Positions 8,600 through 17,245 are shown, counted from the first letter of the stretch. The stretch is DNA of 39,513 bases from Candidatus Nitrosotalea bavarica (GCF_900167955.1 NZ_FUYK01000014.1:1-39513), one strand, 5' to 3'. Translations and numbers: made by a program. Notes: generated by a model from the letters alone, not told the origin.

Positions 8600-8818
8600 T
8601 TAACTAAATTTCGCCTTCTTGATAGATAACATAATCTGCAATAAAGTGCCTGAGAGAAGTTCCGATTTGGCATATTGTTGACCATTGGGAAAAATCAAGA
8701 ACTGAGAATCTCTGCATGTCTTTTGGGAATGATAGGCAAGGTCCTCAGATCTTACATGGTCTATGTAATACCTTTAGATTAGTCTGTGTTTGTTTAAACT
8801 AGACAAGCTAGACAAATG

Positions 8819-8826
8819 AGATATAT
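8819..8826 (+). promoter_or_regulatory. Probable TATA box of receiver gene 8850
   Basis: GATATATG is centred about 27 nt before the ATG at 8850, the spacing expected for a leaderless archaeal transcript. This supports the ATG over the TTG at 8841. A little upstream (8797-8814) there is a near-tandem 9-mer, CTAGACAAG CTAGACAAA. Confidence 0.4.
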
Positions 8827-8849
8827 GCCATATCAAACATTTGGGATTC

Positions 8850-9359
8850 ATGAATGTTCTGATAGCTGAGGATGAGAAAGATCTCTTGGATCAATATGTA
8901 GATGCCCTAGAAGAAAAAGGACACAAGGTAACAGCCTCTAAGAATGGTGATGAATGCTTGAAGATTTACCGTATAGAAGAATCTCACAATACACCTGATG
9001 ATACAGTACCTCCTTTTGATGCAGTTATTTTAGATTATCAAATGCCAATTAAAAATGGACTTGAAACTGCAAAAGAAATTCTAAAAATAAATCCTCATCA
9101 GAGAATTATATTTGCTTCAGGTTATGTTCAAGAGACTTTCTTTGAATCTGTCAAAAGTCTCAAACAAATAACTGAGATAATGAAAAAACCCTTCAAACTT
9201 GAAGCATTGATAGATACATTGGAGGATAAGGACATCTATTCTAAACTAGAACAATTGAATGTGGACATATCAGCAATCAAAGAATTAAATCCGTCGCATG
9301 CACAAATTAAAGCATACTTTGATGTCCTGTGTCAGTTGCAAAAGGGCAGGACATTCTAG
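8850..9359 (+). CDS. Stand-alone response regulator receiver protein
   Basis: 169 residues from the ATG at 8850. The receiver carries the acidic pair in IAEDEKD, phospho-accepting Asp62 in AVILDYQMP, switch Ser90 in IIFASGY, and Lys113 in MKKPF. Like the receivers at 2955 and 5017, it has a long insert before strand 3 (IEESHNTPDDTVPPFD). The tail of about 45 residues after the receiver (LEQLNVDISAIKELNP) looks helical and is not a known output domain. A TTG at 8841 would add three residues, but the TATA box spacing favours the ATG. It has no kinase immediately adjacent. Confidence 0.9.
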   Translation: MNVLIAEDEKDLLDQYVDALEEKGHKVTASKNGDECLKIYRIEESHNTPDDTVPPFDAVILDYQMPIKNGLETAKEILKINPHQRIIFASGYVQETFFESVKSLKQITEIMKKPFKLEALIDTLEDKDIYSKLEQLNVDISAIKELNPSHAQIKAYFDVLCQLQKGRTF

Positions 9360-9399
9360 CAATTTATTTGATTGAGATCTACTTGTGTTAAAACTAGTT

Positions 9400-10389
9400 T
9401 TAGCTGTTACAAAAGTTTCCAGCAGGCTCCACATCATTATATAATTTTTGTAGGGCATTGATATCACATTCTGATATGTATGAATGACTAGTCGTGATTG
9501 ACTCATGCATAAGATCTTGTGGATTATCTGTATATGGTAATCCCAGAGCATGTCCAAATTCATTTCTAACTATCGATTCCAATTGGCTGTCAGTCAATTT
9601 GTTTGAATCAAATATTGTAATGAATACCTTTAGAATTTGGTTTCCATCCACTATTGTTCTTGTGACCCCCGAATATCCATCCTCAGATTTAACTGTAGAG
9701 AGTGTCACCACTATGTCGCCTTCACTGTTGTTCGATTGGATAAGATTGAATTTTTCTGGTACATTATACTTGGTGTTGGCATATACTGACTGAACTGCTC
9801 CTTGCCATCCTTTGAAATATTCTGATTTCATTGCTGATGCAGACTGGTAGAGAAGAGAGCTGTCATCCGTAATTCCATCTGTTGACATTATGGCGTTTTC
9901 CACATCTTGGATTTTTTGATCACTGACTTGAGCATGGTTCTTAATATTCACAGTTAATGGGGCGCCACTTATGATATTCCAATGTTTGTAATTGCCCACG
10001 GTATTACCTTGAAGATCTTCTATCACATAATGTGTCTTTATGGTTATACTTTGTTCAACAGGTGTGATTGAGTAATTTGTTGCTACAAAAAACAACAATA
10101 CTACAACTACTGGCAATATCAACAATTCAACTTTAAGTATGGTCTTTGCACTAAGTTTCTGGATTCTCTTTTTAATTGTGATTATCTCATGTGAAATTGT
10201 ATTTTGTTTTCTCATTAGTTCGCTAATTTCTTGCTCTGGCACTGCAAAAATCATTTCTGATTTTGAATTATCAAAAATTTCTAGCAATTGTATCTGTTCG
10301 GTGGTTTTGTTTAATTCGCTTGTTAGGTATCCCAGCTGTCGTCTTAATTGCTTAATCGAGTGTTCCTTGTCCGTCATTCTTTGTGTCAT
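9400..10389 (-). CDS. Membrane-anchored matrixin-like protein with degenerate zinc motif
   Basis: 329 residues: a cytoplasmic coiled coil (about 8-80), one transmembrane segment (about 85-104, VELLILPVVVVLLFF) and an extracellular domain resembling archaeal matrixins. The zinc-binding region reads NEFGHALGLPYTD (276-288) with a downstream Met-turn DLMHE around Met294. The metzincin consensus is HExxHxxGxxH/D; here the first ligand is Asn276 and the third is Tyr286, each one base from a His codon (AAT and TAT against CAT). Glu277 and His280 remain. It may be an inactive, binding-only homologue. It lies 17 nt downstream of the CBS gene on the same strand, probably co-transcribed. Confidence 0.75.
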   Translation of the reverse strand: MTQRMTDKEHSIKQLRRQLGYLTSELNKTTEQIQLLEIFDNSKSEMIFAVPEQEISELMRKQNTISHEIITIKKRIQKLSAKTILKVELLILPVVVVLLFFVATNYSITPVEQSITIKTHYVIEDLQGNTVGNYKHWNIISGAPLTVNIKNHAQVSDQKIQDVENAIMSTDGITDDSSLLYQSASAMKSEYFKGWQGAVQSVYANTKYNVPEKFNLIQSNNSEGDIVVTLSTVKSEDGYSGVTRTIVDGNQILKVFITIFDSNKLTDSQLESIVRNEFGHALGLPYTDNPQDLMHESITTSHSYISECDINALQKLYNDVEPAGNFCNS

Positions 10390-10406
10390 GTTGTTATGTC
10401 ATACTC

Positions 10407-11294
10407 CTAAGCAAAGGTTGTAATCAAATCCCATGGTGTTAATACGTTATTCTGAGTCATTACGAAAGCATTTTTCATACTTAACATAATTTTGCACATT
10501 TCAGGTACCGTGATATTATCTGGAATTATACGACCGCTTTTCAAATTTAACGTACTTATATTTGAATCAAGAAAGTTATCGATTCCATCTAGGTAATTTA
10601 ATTCAGATATTTTCTCAAAGATTATCTGAGGTGTTACAAATAATGGGGTGTGTTCTAATATGACAACATCCGTGTTGTTTTTTAGCATCTCTCTTATCAG
10701 AAAATCTACCGTATCTTCTTTTTGAAATGTTACTATTTTCTTTGATGGCATGTCTGAAACTTTTATTGCTGTATCACAAAGTATTCCTACTTCTAACAAG
10801 CGTCTTGCAGAAATAGTTGAAAATTCACCATCCGTTGTTTGAATTAGTGCGAAATCTCTGCCAAGGTAATTCATTTTATTTAACAGATCGTCGACTCTTG
10901 TTTTTGGTGATATTATGTCAATGCCTTTGTTCATTACCTCATGAACTGCATGTTCTGAGAAAAATTCATGGTTTGGATTTTCATAAAGGCCTTGTAATAC
11001 TTCTTTACTTCCCATCATACCAATTGGAGCGTCCGATTCCATCACTACTAGATTATTGGTGTGAGATGTAAGAAATCTAACAAGCATTGATGTGGCCACC
11101 CATACTTTTTCTTTACTTTCAATTGTTGCCATTGAAGAATAGACCAACAGATGTGGCATGATTTCTTCAATAGTGCATTGGTTTAGATTTTTTCCCAGTG
11201 TTGAGGGAGAAAAAAGTATGTCATTATTTTTACTCTGACCTTTTATTTTTCCATGCCATTTATTTTGTAAATCTGACAAGAACTTGTTATTCAT
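10407..11294 (-). CDS. CBS-domain protein
   Basis: 295 residues with at least one clear CBS pair (about 125-230: VHEVMNKGIDIISPKTRVDD, then VSDMPSKKIVTFQKEDTVDF), preceded by another CBS-like unit (about 38-105, TIEEIMPHLLVYSSMATIES). CBS modules bind adenine nucleotides and act as energy or ligand sensors. There is no attached enzyme or transporter domain. GGAG, 9 nt before the ATG at 11294, is a good Shine-Dalgarno. The gene leads a likely two-gene operon with the matrixin-like gene, and a perfect inverted repeat lies about 90 nt upstream of its start. Confidence 0.8.
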   Translation of the reverse strand: MNNKFLSDLQNKWHGKIKGQSKNNDILFSPSTLGKNLNQCTIEEIMPHLLVYSSMATIESKEKVWVATSMLVRFLTSHTNNLVVMESDAPIGMMGSKEVLQGLYENPNHEFFSEHAVHEVMNKGIDIISPKTRVDDLLNKMNYLGRDFALIQTTDGEFSTISARRLLEVGILCDTAIKVSDMPSKKIVTFQKEDTVDFLIREMLKNNTDVVILEHTPLFVTPQIIFEKISELNYLDGIDNFLDSNISTLNLKSGRIIPDNITVPEMCKIMLSMKNAFVMTQNNVLTPWDLITTFA

Positions 11295-11383
11295 TATTGA
11301 TTACTCCTAGGTATGAGGAAAGTTGATTTGAAAGACTTGCAGATTTCATTATTTTTAATTAAAACTTTCAAATGATAATTTTT

Positions 11384-11406
11384 AGTATGTTCGCATTGAA
11401 CATACT
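11384..11406. repeat. Perfect 9-bp inverted repeat upstream of the CBS gene
   Basis: AGTATGTTC (11384-11392), a GCATT spacer, then GAACATACT (11398-11406). It sits between the end of the large Ig-like gene and the CBS operon, about 90-110 nt before the CBS start. No T-run follows it on the minus strand, so it looks more like an operator for a dimeric regulator than a terminator. Confidence 0.5.
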
Positions 11407-11477
11407 TGTGTTTGATTTATTATTACAACTCCCTGTATCTAAAATTTGAATTCTTTATCTGTGTCAAAAACTATGTC

Positions 11478-14060
11478 TTATCGGGATTTTATGCCTGTCC
11501 TTGGTTGAGTTTTACGCGAAAGTAGGCTGTTCTTCTTTACCAGTACTCCGCCTACGGCTATTGTGCCAAGTACCAGTATTGGTAATGTGTCTATTCCGTT
11601 GATTTTGAATAATTTCAATATTGATTGGACTCCTGCTGATGATGATATGTTAGATTTAATTGTGCTAGACCCATTTGTACTGGAACCATTTATGCTGGAA
11701 CTATTTGTTCTCAATCCCGTCGAATTGGATTCTGTTTCATTAATTCTTACCATCTTACTAATGTGAGCTGTAATGTATCCTAAACCTGTGGCATTGGTAT
11801 CAAGACTAATGGAACTAACAGCATTGGGAAGCAAAACAATGTTTGCAGTGCCATTCTGATTTGTCATGCTGTCACTAGATTGGATAATGGCACCATTTAC
11901 TTTCCACCGGATGTTCATATTCTTTAATGGTTCTCCATGATTCTGAGCTGTAACACTTGCAACAAATGTTTCTCCGGGCAAAGCTGATTTTGGCGCAATT
12001 ATTTTCAACGTTGGAGAAAGACTATCTACTACAACCTTGTTTGTTAAAAGGGGCAAGTTATCTGCTATGATGGATGCTTGTGCAGTACCTATGGAATTTG
12101 GTGTTACATCAAATGTTGTATAATACTGTCCTTTTGAAATTGTTACATTATCAGGAAGTGACAAAACTTGATTATTAGTTGAAACTAATTTTAAAGTGAT
12201 ATCTTTTTGAGCAAATACTGGATTTGAATTTGAATCTAAAATCTGAACTGATATGGTATTTGGCATGTTAAGAAAAACTGGGTTGGCATAATCTAGCATT
12301 ACTTGAGAAGCCGAAGTGCTGGTTGTCTTGAGATTTAATGATGTGTGATAATTGCTCGCAATAAAAGTAAGGGTTGACGAACCATCCTTTAACGAACTGG
12401 CTTCTGCCATTACTGTGGAGTCTTCCCTATGTATGGCAGTTTGCGGGATTGAAAAATAATCATTAGCCAATATATTGAGATAGGAATCACTTGAAAAATA
12501 TGTCACTGCACCTGAAGAATCCTTTAGGTATGCAGCAATAGGAACATCACTGCTACCAAGTATATTTGGAACCATGGACTGTGCTACGAGATTAAGTGAA
12601 TTGCTACTGGGTAAGAACATGGTTGGGTAAGCAATTTGATCATTATACGTGACAACATGTAGTGATACTGTACCTGTAACACCGCTACTTGCGAGTGGTT
12701 GTGGGGTTGTAGTTACTGTTACGCCTGGTGTGGTAGTTCCCGTATTGGTATTTGAGGCTAATGTGATGGTTGAACTGGTTGTACCTGGCAATAGTGGCGG
12801 AATACTTGTGCCAACCTTAGCAAACACTAGGGCAACCCCCGTCCCTTTATTCATAATAACGTTATCCACTGAAATTGCATCTGGATCTGATGAGTCTATT
12901 TCTATCTGGAGATCATGACTTGCTAATACTGGATTTCCACTCGGATCTTGTAAATGTACAACACCTATCAACTCATCATTTCCAGTGGCCAGTATTGGTA
13001 AAATACTCAGTACCGCTGATTTGTCATCATAAAATTTACCTGTAGCAGTAGTTACAGATCCAGTTTCTGGATTAACATATCCATTTGGAGCAGATGCGGT
13101 TACCCCAAAAGTTGCATTAGCTCCTGCCTTTACAGCTAAGTTGGTGTATCCCCAATAGGAGCCTTTCTTTATTACAATTGGATCATATGCTGTAACATAA
13201 TGTAAGATGGGACTTGAGTTTGTCTCATTATTGCCTGGATCATGGATGTTCACCGGAATTGTAATATCTTCTTTTGCAGGCATTAGATTGCCTGATGAAT
13301 CTGTTAGTTGTGCGACTACATACCCTATGGATGCCTGATAACTATTGATCTCTTGAGGATACACATACATCTGAATCTGCGGAGAGCCAGTTTGGATGAC
13401 TGTTACAGTGGAACCTGCAGATTGTAATGATTCTGCAGATGCAAATATTTGTGAGGTACCTGATTCTTTTACTTCGAATTTACCAATTCCATAATACGTT
13501 CCAGCCTTTACAAGAATTTGTGGGTCGGTCAATGTCAACACTTTACTGTTAGATGTTGTGAGACTGATGAGAATGTCGCTATCTGTAATTGCAGGGGACC
13601 CGTCATTATTTGCCAGTTCTACTGTAAAATATCCTTCATGTGGACCATTAACTGAAAAAGTTGAAGGGGTGGATTGCACTAGTAATTTTGCAGGATAATT
13701 ACTATTTCCATAAACTGTTATGGGTATTTCACTTGAAGAAAATCCTGGAGCTCCTAATTCAATTGTTGCACTACCAGGATTTGATGTAATTAATTTTATG
13801 TTCGTACTGAAACCGTCATTATTATTTTCAACTCCGATTATTTGTAATACTGATGAATCACTTGAAGAATATATCATATTTTGAATTTTTTGTGGCGATA
13901 CATGACCATTATGTAATGCATAAACCTGTAGTGTGCCCTCTGAATTCTCAATTAGTTTTTGAGGAATTAATCTAACTCCAAAACTGTATACATCATCTGC
14001 ATAAGCATTCATCATTCCAACACTGGCCAATACAATTAGCATTAGGACTATGGCTTTCAA
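11478..14060 (-). CDS. Large Ig-like cell-surface protein with C-terminal membrane anchor
   Basis: About 860 residues: a signal peptide (KAIVLMLIVLASVG, then NAYA), then a chain of beta-rich Ig-like modules of around 100 residues (repeated phrases such as DITIPVNI, DITLKLVSTNNQVLSLPD, KGQYYTTFDV). A Ser/Thr/Asn-rich stalk with many N-x-S/T sequons (about 790-820) is followed by a C-terminal transmembrane segment (LPILVLGTIAVGGVLV) and a basic tail. This is the architecture of an archaeal surface or adhesion protein; the ligand is unknown. A GTG at 14075 is possible, but the TATA-like tract at 14083-14093 is about 26 nt before the in-frame TTG at 14060, which fits a leaderless start and gives a cleaner signal peptide. 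Confidence 0.8.
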   Translation of the reverse strand: MKAIVLMLIVLASVGMMNAYADDVYSFGVRLIPQKLIENSEGTLQVYALHNGHVSPQKIQNMIYSSSDSSVLQIIGVENNNDGFSTNIKLITSNPGSATIELGAPGFSSSEIPITVYGNSNYPAKLLVQSTPSTFSVNGPHEGYFTVELANNDGSPAITDSDILISLTTSNSKVLTLTDPQILVKAGTYYGIGKFEVKESGTSQIFASAESLQSAGSTVTVIQTGSPQIQMYVYPQEINSYQASIGYVVAQLTDSSGNLMPAKEDITIPVNIHDPGNNETNSSPILHYVTAYDPIVIKKGSYWGYTNLAVKAGANATFGVTASAPNGYVNPETGSVTTATGKFYDDKSAVLSILPILATGNDELIGVVHLQDPSGNPVLASHDLQIEIDSSDPDAISVDNVIMNKGTGVALVFAKVGTSIPPLLPGTTSSTITLASNTNTGTTTPGVTVTTTPQPLASSGVTGTVSLHVVTYNDQIAYPTMFLPSSNSLNLVAQSMVPNILGSSDVPIAAYLKDSSGAVTYFSSDSYLNILANDYFSIPQTAIHREDSTVMAEASSLKDGSSTLTFIASNYHTSLNLKTTSTSASQVMLDYANPVFLNMPNTISVQILDSNSNPVFAQKDITLKLVSTNNQVLSLPDNVTISKGQYYTTFDVTPNSIGTAQASIIADNLPLLTNKVVVDSLSPTLKIIAPKSALPGETFVASVTAQNHGEPLKNMNIRWKVNGAIIQSSDSMTNQNGTANIVLLPNAVSSISLDTNATGLGYITAHISKMVRINETESNSTGLRTNSSSINGSSTNGSSTIKSNISSSAGVQSILKLFKINGIDTLPILVLGTIAVGGVLVKKNSLLSRKTQPRTGIKSR

Positions 14061-14184
14061 TTCTAAAAATAACACTTTAAAATATAATATAAGATGGTGT
14101 ATGATCTTTCTGAACGAATCTAGATTTGTTTTAGATCTAATTTAATTAAATGGAATTTTGAATTTGATGAAACTATGCTGTATC

Positions 14185-14997
14185 TCATGCTGTTTGGTAT
14201 ACCGTTTCAATAGGTTTTGATTTCTTCCACAAGTGTTCACAGAGACTGAAGATATTGTTTACTATCTCGGTGGAATTTGTATGTACAATTGAATCTGCGT
14301 CATCGTTTAAATCCATTGTTCCTTTCATGGAGCCTGACATTACAATTTGTTTATCTTTTTCTGCAACCATCCTTCCCTTCGATGGTAGTTTTCCCAATCT
14401 TGTTTCAGTAGCACCCAATTTTTGTACTAGACTAATTGCTTGTTTATTTTCTGCTTCTGTGATTATTCTAACCTCTCCACCTCTTTTGATACAATCTTTA
14501 ATCTTTTCTGGGATTGCTGTATGATACATTCTCATTATGTCTTCTACAGTGCTCACAAAGTATACTACATCTGTTGCTTCATTTACCAGTTTACCTATTC
14601 TTGCATAGATGTTTGATCTACCTTGTATGATGGAAAATGATGACATGGAATTGTCTGGAGTTGGACGCTTCAATTCTTCAAGACTTGCAACAACTTGTTT
14701 TGAAAGTTTTCCCATTGTTGTAATCTCATCTTGTTTTTTCTGTATGATTCCATTAAATGCCTCTTCAGGATTTACTGCTTTGCATATGGTTGGGTTTGAA
14801 AGCGTTGTTGTAATCAATCCTAGATTTCTCAATTTTGTAAGCGCTCTGTATGTCTTGCCTCTGTCAACATCAAGTTTAGAAGACAGACTTCCAACTGTTA
14901 CCTCTCCTGTTCGAAGTAAACCCAGGTAAATCTTGGCGTCATCTCCCTCTAGACCAAAATATTTTAGAGTTGAAAATAGATCTTCTTCGGTATTCAA
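14185..14997 (-). CDS. TrmB-family transcriptional regulator
   Basis: 270 residues. The N-terminal winged helix-turn-helix (about 8-75; LEGDDAKIYLGLLRTGEVTV, then VDRGKTYRALTKLRNLGLI) is of TrmB type. A short coiled region leads to a C-terminal domain (about 115-265) resembling the TrmB phospholipase-D-like fold (STVEDIMRMY, GGEVRIITEAEN). TrmB regulators sense small molecules and repress or activate transport and metabolism genes; the ligand here is unknown. The start is TTG 14995-14997, supported by GGAGTG (15005-15010) seven nt upstream. The TTG overlaps the TGA of a small upstream frame. Confidence 0.85.
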   Translation of the reverse strand: MNTEEDLFSTLKYFGLEGDDAKIYLGLLRTGEVTVGSLSSKLDVDRGKTYRALTKLRNLGLITTTLSNPTICKAVNPEEAFNGIIQKKQDEITTMGKLSKQVVASLEELKRPTPDNSMSSFSIIQGRSNIYARIGKLVNEATDVVYFVSTVEDIMRMYHTAIPEKIKDCIKRGGEVRIITEAENKQAISLVQKLGATETRLGKLPSKGRMVAEKDKQIVMSGSMKGTMDLNDDADSIVHTNSTEIVNNIFSLCEHLWKKSKPIETVYQTA

Positions 14998-15257
14998 GGT
15001 AAAACACTCCTAAAATTGTAAAATTTCTGATCGTTATTACATGTTAAATCATAACACAATGTATTTTCTTCTTCAAAATTAGGCATGTAACTGTTTTCTA
15101 TATGAAAATCAGGTGCACTCATAGCGATCATTGTAGATCGTTTACTGTTGTTGTTGGTATATAAGCAGATTGCTACTTTGGTGTCCCTGTTTAGTCTAAT
15201 GCTGTTGACAATTGCTGGCTGAGAGATGTTTTTAGTTGTTGTTGAGATTGAAGTCAT
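14994..15257 (-). CDS. Possible small protein upstream of the TrmB gene
   Basis: An 87-residue frame from the ATG at 15257 (or 107 residues from a TTG at 15317). I recognise no domain. Its TGA overlaps the TTG start of the TrmB gene (TTGA, 14994-14997), the arrangement of translationally coupled genes, and its 3' end contains the TrmB Shine-Dalgarno. Against it: Ser/Thr/Asn-rich composition, no obvious fold and weak start evidence. It may be only a chance frame. Confidence 0.25.
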   Translation of the reverse strand: MTSISTTTKNISQPAIVNSIRLNRDTKVAICLYTNNNSKRSTMIAMSAPDFHIENSYMPNFEEENTLCYDLTCNNDQKFYNFRSVLP

Positions 15258-15290
15258 AGAGAAGTTACGACTAGACCACGATATGAGTAG

Positions 15291-15311
15291 TTGTTTGTAA
15301 AAAACAAACAA
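15291..15311. repeat. Inverted repeat TTGTTTGT / ACAAACAA
   Basis: Perfect 8-bp arms at 15291-15298 and 15304-15311 with an AAAAA spacer. The same arms occur at 4950-4988, and TTGTTTGT also occurs at 1387-1394 before the soluble kinase. It lies upstream of the TrmB gene and could be an operator or hairpin. Confidence 0.35.
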
Positions 15312-15317
15312 ACGCAA

Positions 15318-15780
15318 ACAAGGTGAATTTCCACAGTCTGTTATCTATTTTTTGCAAACTCCCTTCTGGATTGAAAAAGGCACATTCGTATTATTGCAAT
15401 ATACATCATAATGGCATAATATGCCGACTACTGAAAAATCTGTTTATTTTTTATAGACATACATCATCTAATAGAGGTGGAATACCATCATATATTGAAT
15501 TGATGGGGACGAAATTATTAGATGCAGATCTATACCGAACCCCCGTCAGTTCTCCATAAATTTTAGCTGATCTTACATTATAGAAATTAAATCATATCTT
15601 TACATCTGTTTGTAGAATTGTTATTTCAAGATATTTTTTAATATGTGTACTAATTCTATTTTATATCTAATGTAATTGCACACGTATTAGTTTTATTTTA
15701 CATTTTGACAACGAGTTTCCCATTCATGTAAAAAAAGATTGTATTGATAAACCACTCCAAATAATTGAGGCATATCGGTA
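15318..15780. other. Intergenic region without a supported gene
   Basis: About 460 bp of AT-rich DNA between the TrmB area and the preflagellin peptidase gene. A 78-codon plus-strand frame (15323-15559) has no recognisable domain, signal or ribosome site, and I do not support it. I see no RNA gene or repeat here. Confidence 0.6.
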
Positions 15781-15807
15781 AATAAATTTGAGATGCCTAA
15801 ATTTATT
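15781..15807 (+). promoter_or_regulatory. Palindromic promoter element before the preflagellin peptidase gene
   Basis: AATAAATTT (15781-15789), a 9-bp spacer, then AAATTTATT (15799-15807) form a perfect inverted repeat. The right arm is TATA-like and centred 25 nt before the GTG at 15828, so it can serve as a TATA box for a leaderless mRNA. The left arm may be an operator half-site. Confidence 0.45.
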
Positions 15808-15827
15808 CTAGTTGTGGATTGTGATGT

Positions 15828-16523
15828 GTGATAATGTTTGATGTTAATGGTATTAGAATTATTTTAGCAGTAATAATGCTTGGTATTGCATCTTATACTG
15901 ATATTAAAAAGAGAGAAATAGATGATAGGATATGGATGATTTTTGGTGGTTTGTCATTTATTCTTTTGTTTTTTATGCCAAATATTTACAATTCATTTTG
16001 GATGGTTGGAATATATTTGATTGTCGCCCCTGTTGCATTGATTGTGTGGAGATTTGGTTTCTTTGGGGGGGCAGATGCTTTCGCACTCATTGTTTTAGCA
16101 GCTCTTGCTCCTGGTTCTACATTTGTAGAATCTCAAGTAAATCCATTTACAACTCTGACTAATACGGTGATACTTTCTATCATACCAGTAGTGATAAACG
16201 TGCTAAGAAACGTTATTGCATTAATTAGACATGATGATATTTTCAAGGGCTTTGAAAATGAAACACGAAAGAACAAGATTTTTGCCATGTTTATAGGACA
16301 TCGTTCAAAACATCCGCGGTTTAGTTTTTCCATAGAAACACTGGAAGGAAACGTGAAAAAGATGAATTTCGGAATGAAGAATGCTGATAGTACGGAGTTT
16401 TGTTCTTCCTCTGACACTTGGGTTACACCCGGAATCCCATACATGATCTATATTTTCGGAGGGTTTGTGATTCAACTGGTTTTTGGGGATATTATATTTA
16501 ATACAATTAGAATATTTCACTAG
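15828..16523 (+). CDS. Preflagellin/prepilin peptidase (A24 family, FlaK/PibD type)
   Basis: 231 residues, multi-spanning. Both catalytic aspartates of the GxGD aspartyl peptidases are visible: the first in SYTDIKKREID (about 22-32) and the second in the GGAD motif of FFGGADAF (about 78-85), each at a membrane boundary. The enzyme cleaves the class III signal peptides of archaellins and type IV pilins at the inner face of the membrane. A hydrophilic insert of about 70 residues (140-210) precedes the last membrane segment. GTG at 15828 fits the TATA spacing; an ATG lies six bases later. No pilin or archaellin substrate gene was seen in the window. Confidence 0.85.
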   Translation: MIMFDVNGIRIILAVIMLGIASYTDIKKREIDDRIWMIFGGLSFILLFFMPNIYNSFWMVGIYLIVAPVALIVWRFGFFGGADAFALIVLAALAPGSTFVESQVNPFTTLTNTVILSIIPVVINVLRNVIALIRHDDIFKGFENETRKNKIFAMFIGHRSKHPRFSFSIETLEGNVKKMNFGMKNADSTEFCSSSDTWVTPGIPYMIYIFGGFVIQLVFGDIIFNTIRIFH

Positions 16524-16590
16524 TCTCATTCTATGCCTATTGAGTGAGTCATCTAAGGTTTATTAGATATATCAAGAGAACGTTTTGTGT

Positions 16591-16974
16591 ATGAAACTAA
16601 AGATTGCCATGATAATTTCTGTGATATCGATAGTAATGCTTTGTATTTATGGCCTTGACGTTATTGCAGCCAACGGTGGAAAGACCGGATTTCTGCCAAT
16701 GAACGTATCTGAAAGAGGTTCTATCTTTGGAATTATTCCTTCTATACTACTGATAATTTCTTTTTTCATAACTCGAAAAGATCCTTCAAAAAAATTAGGT
16801 GTTCTGATAACAATTGGGGGCGCACTGATAATTGTAGGTACTGGAATAATACTTGCATTGCAAGGCAGCCAGGCTCAAGATTCCCGTGGCGTACGAGAGT
16901 TTGGTGCAGTCTTGGGAATTGGAATCATAATTGCCATATTGGGTATAATTAAAATAAGAAGAAGTCAAAGTTGA
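16591..16974 (+). CDS. Hypothetical four-TM membrane protein
   Basis: 127 residues with four hydrophobic segments (about 5-23, 44-59, 68-87 and 103-120) separated by short loops; the second and third are joined by a basic turn (TRKDPSKK). I recognise no family. A TTG two codons upstream (16585) is possible, but the ATG at 16591 is preferred. It follows the preflagellin peptidase gene by about 65 nt on the same strand; a shared role is not evident. Confidence 0.65.
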   Translation: MKLKIAMIISVISIVMLCIYGLDVIAANGGKTGFLPMNVSERGSIFGIIPSILLIISFFITRKDPSKKLGVLITIGGALIIVGTGIILALQGSQAQDSRGVREFGAVLGIGIIIAILGIIKIRRSQS

Positions 16975-17042
16975 CTTTTCTCAATATTGATTCTAGATGT
17001 TAGTGCGGAAATCTTCAAAGACTGGCTTGAATAATTAAAACT

Positions 17043-17174
17043 ATGACAAATTGTACTAAATGTGGTAAGAGTACAAGTAAGGTGTGCGATTGTGAACACA
17101 CTCTGGATGAAGAGTATTGTGTGGAATGCTACACTGAATTGCATTATTATATTACTGAGAAAAAATCGGAATAA
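17043..17174 (+). CDS. Small cysteine-rich (putative zinc-binding) protein
   Basis: A 43-residue product with paired cysteines CTKC, CDC and CVEC, followed by TELHYYITEKK. The spacing suits one zinc site. The frame is compact, starts with ATG and ends 71 nt before the nucleotidyltransferase operon on the same strand. It is similar in style to the small Cys-rich gene at 29110. Function unknown. Confidence 0.55.
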   Translation: MTNCTKCGKSTSKVCDCEHTLDEEYCVECYTELHYYITEKKSE

Positions 17175-17245
17175 AACGCTAATTTTGATGATCCTGAAGA
17201 TGGTTTTCCCAAATCTTTTAATTCAAATCTATTAACTCTAATTTT

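Noticed and set aside
11563-12918. Plus-strand frames inside the large Ig-like gene
   Set aside because: They are antisense to a clear signal-peptide, repeat and anchor protein; low-complexity codons of the repeats create them.
15323-15559. 78-codon plus-strand frame in the long intergenic region
   Set aside because: No domain, signal, ribosome site or promoter spacing, and a composition unlike the neighbouring genes.
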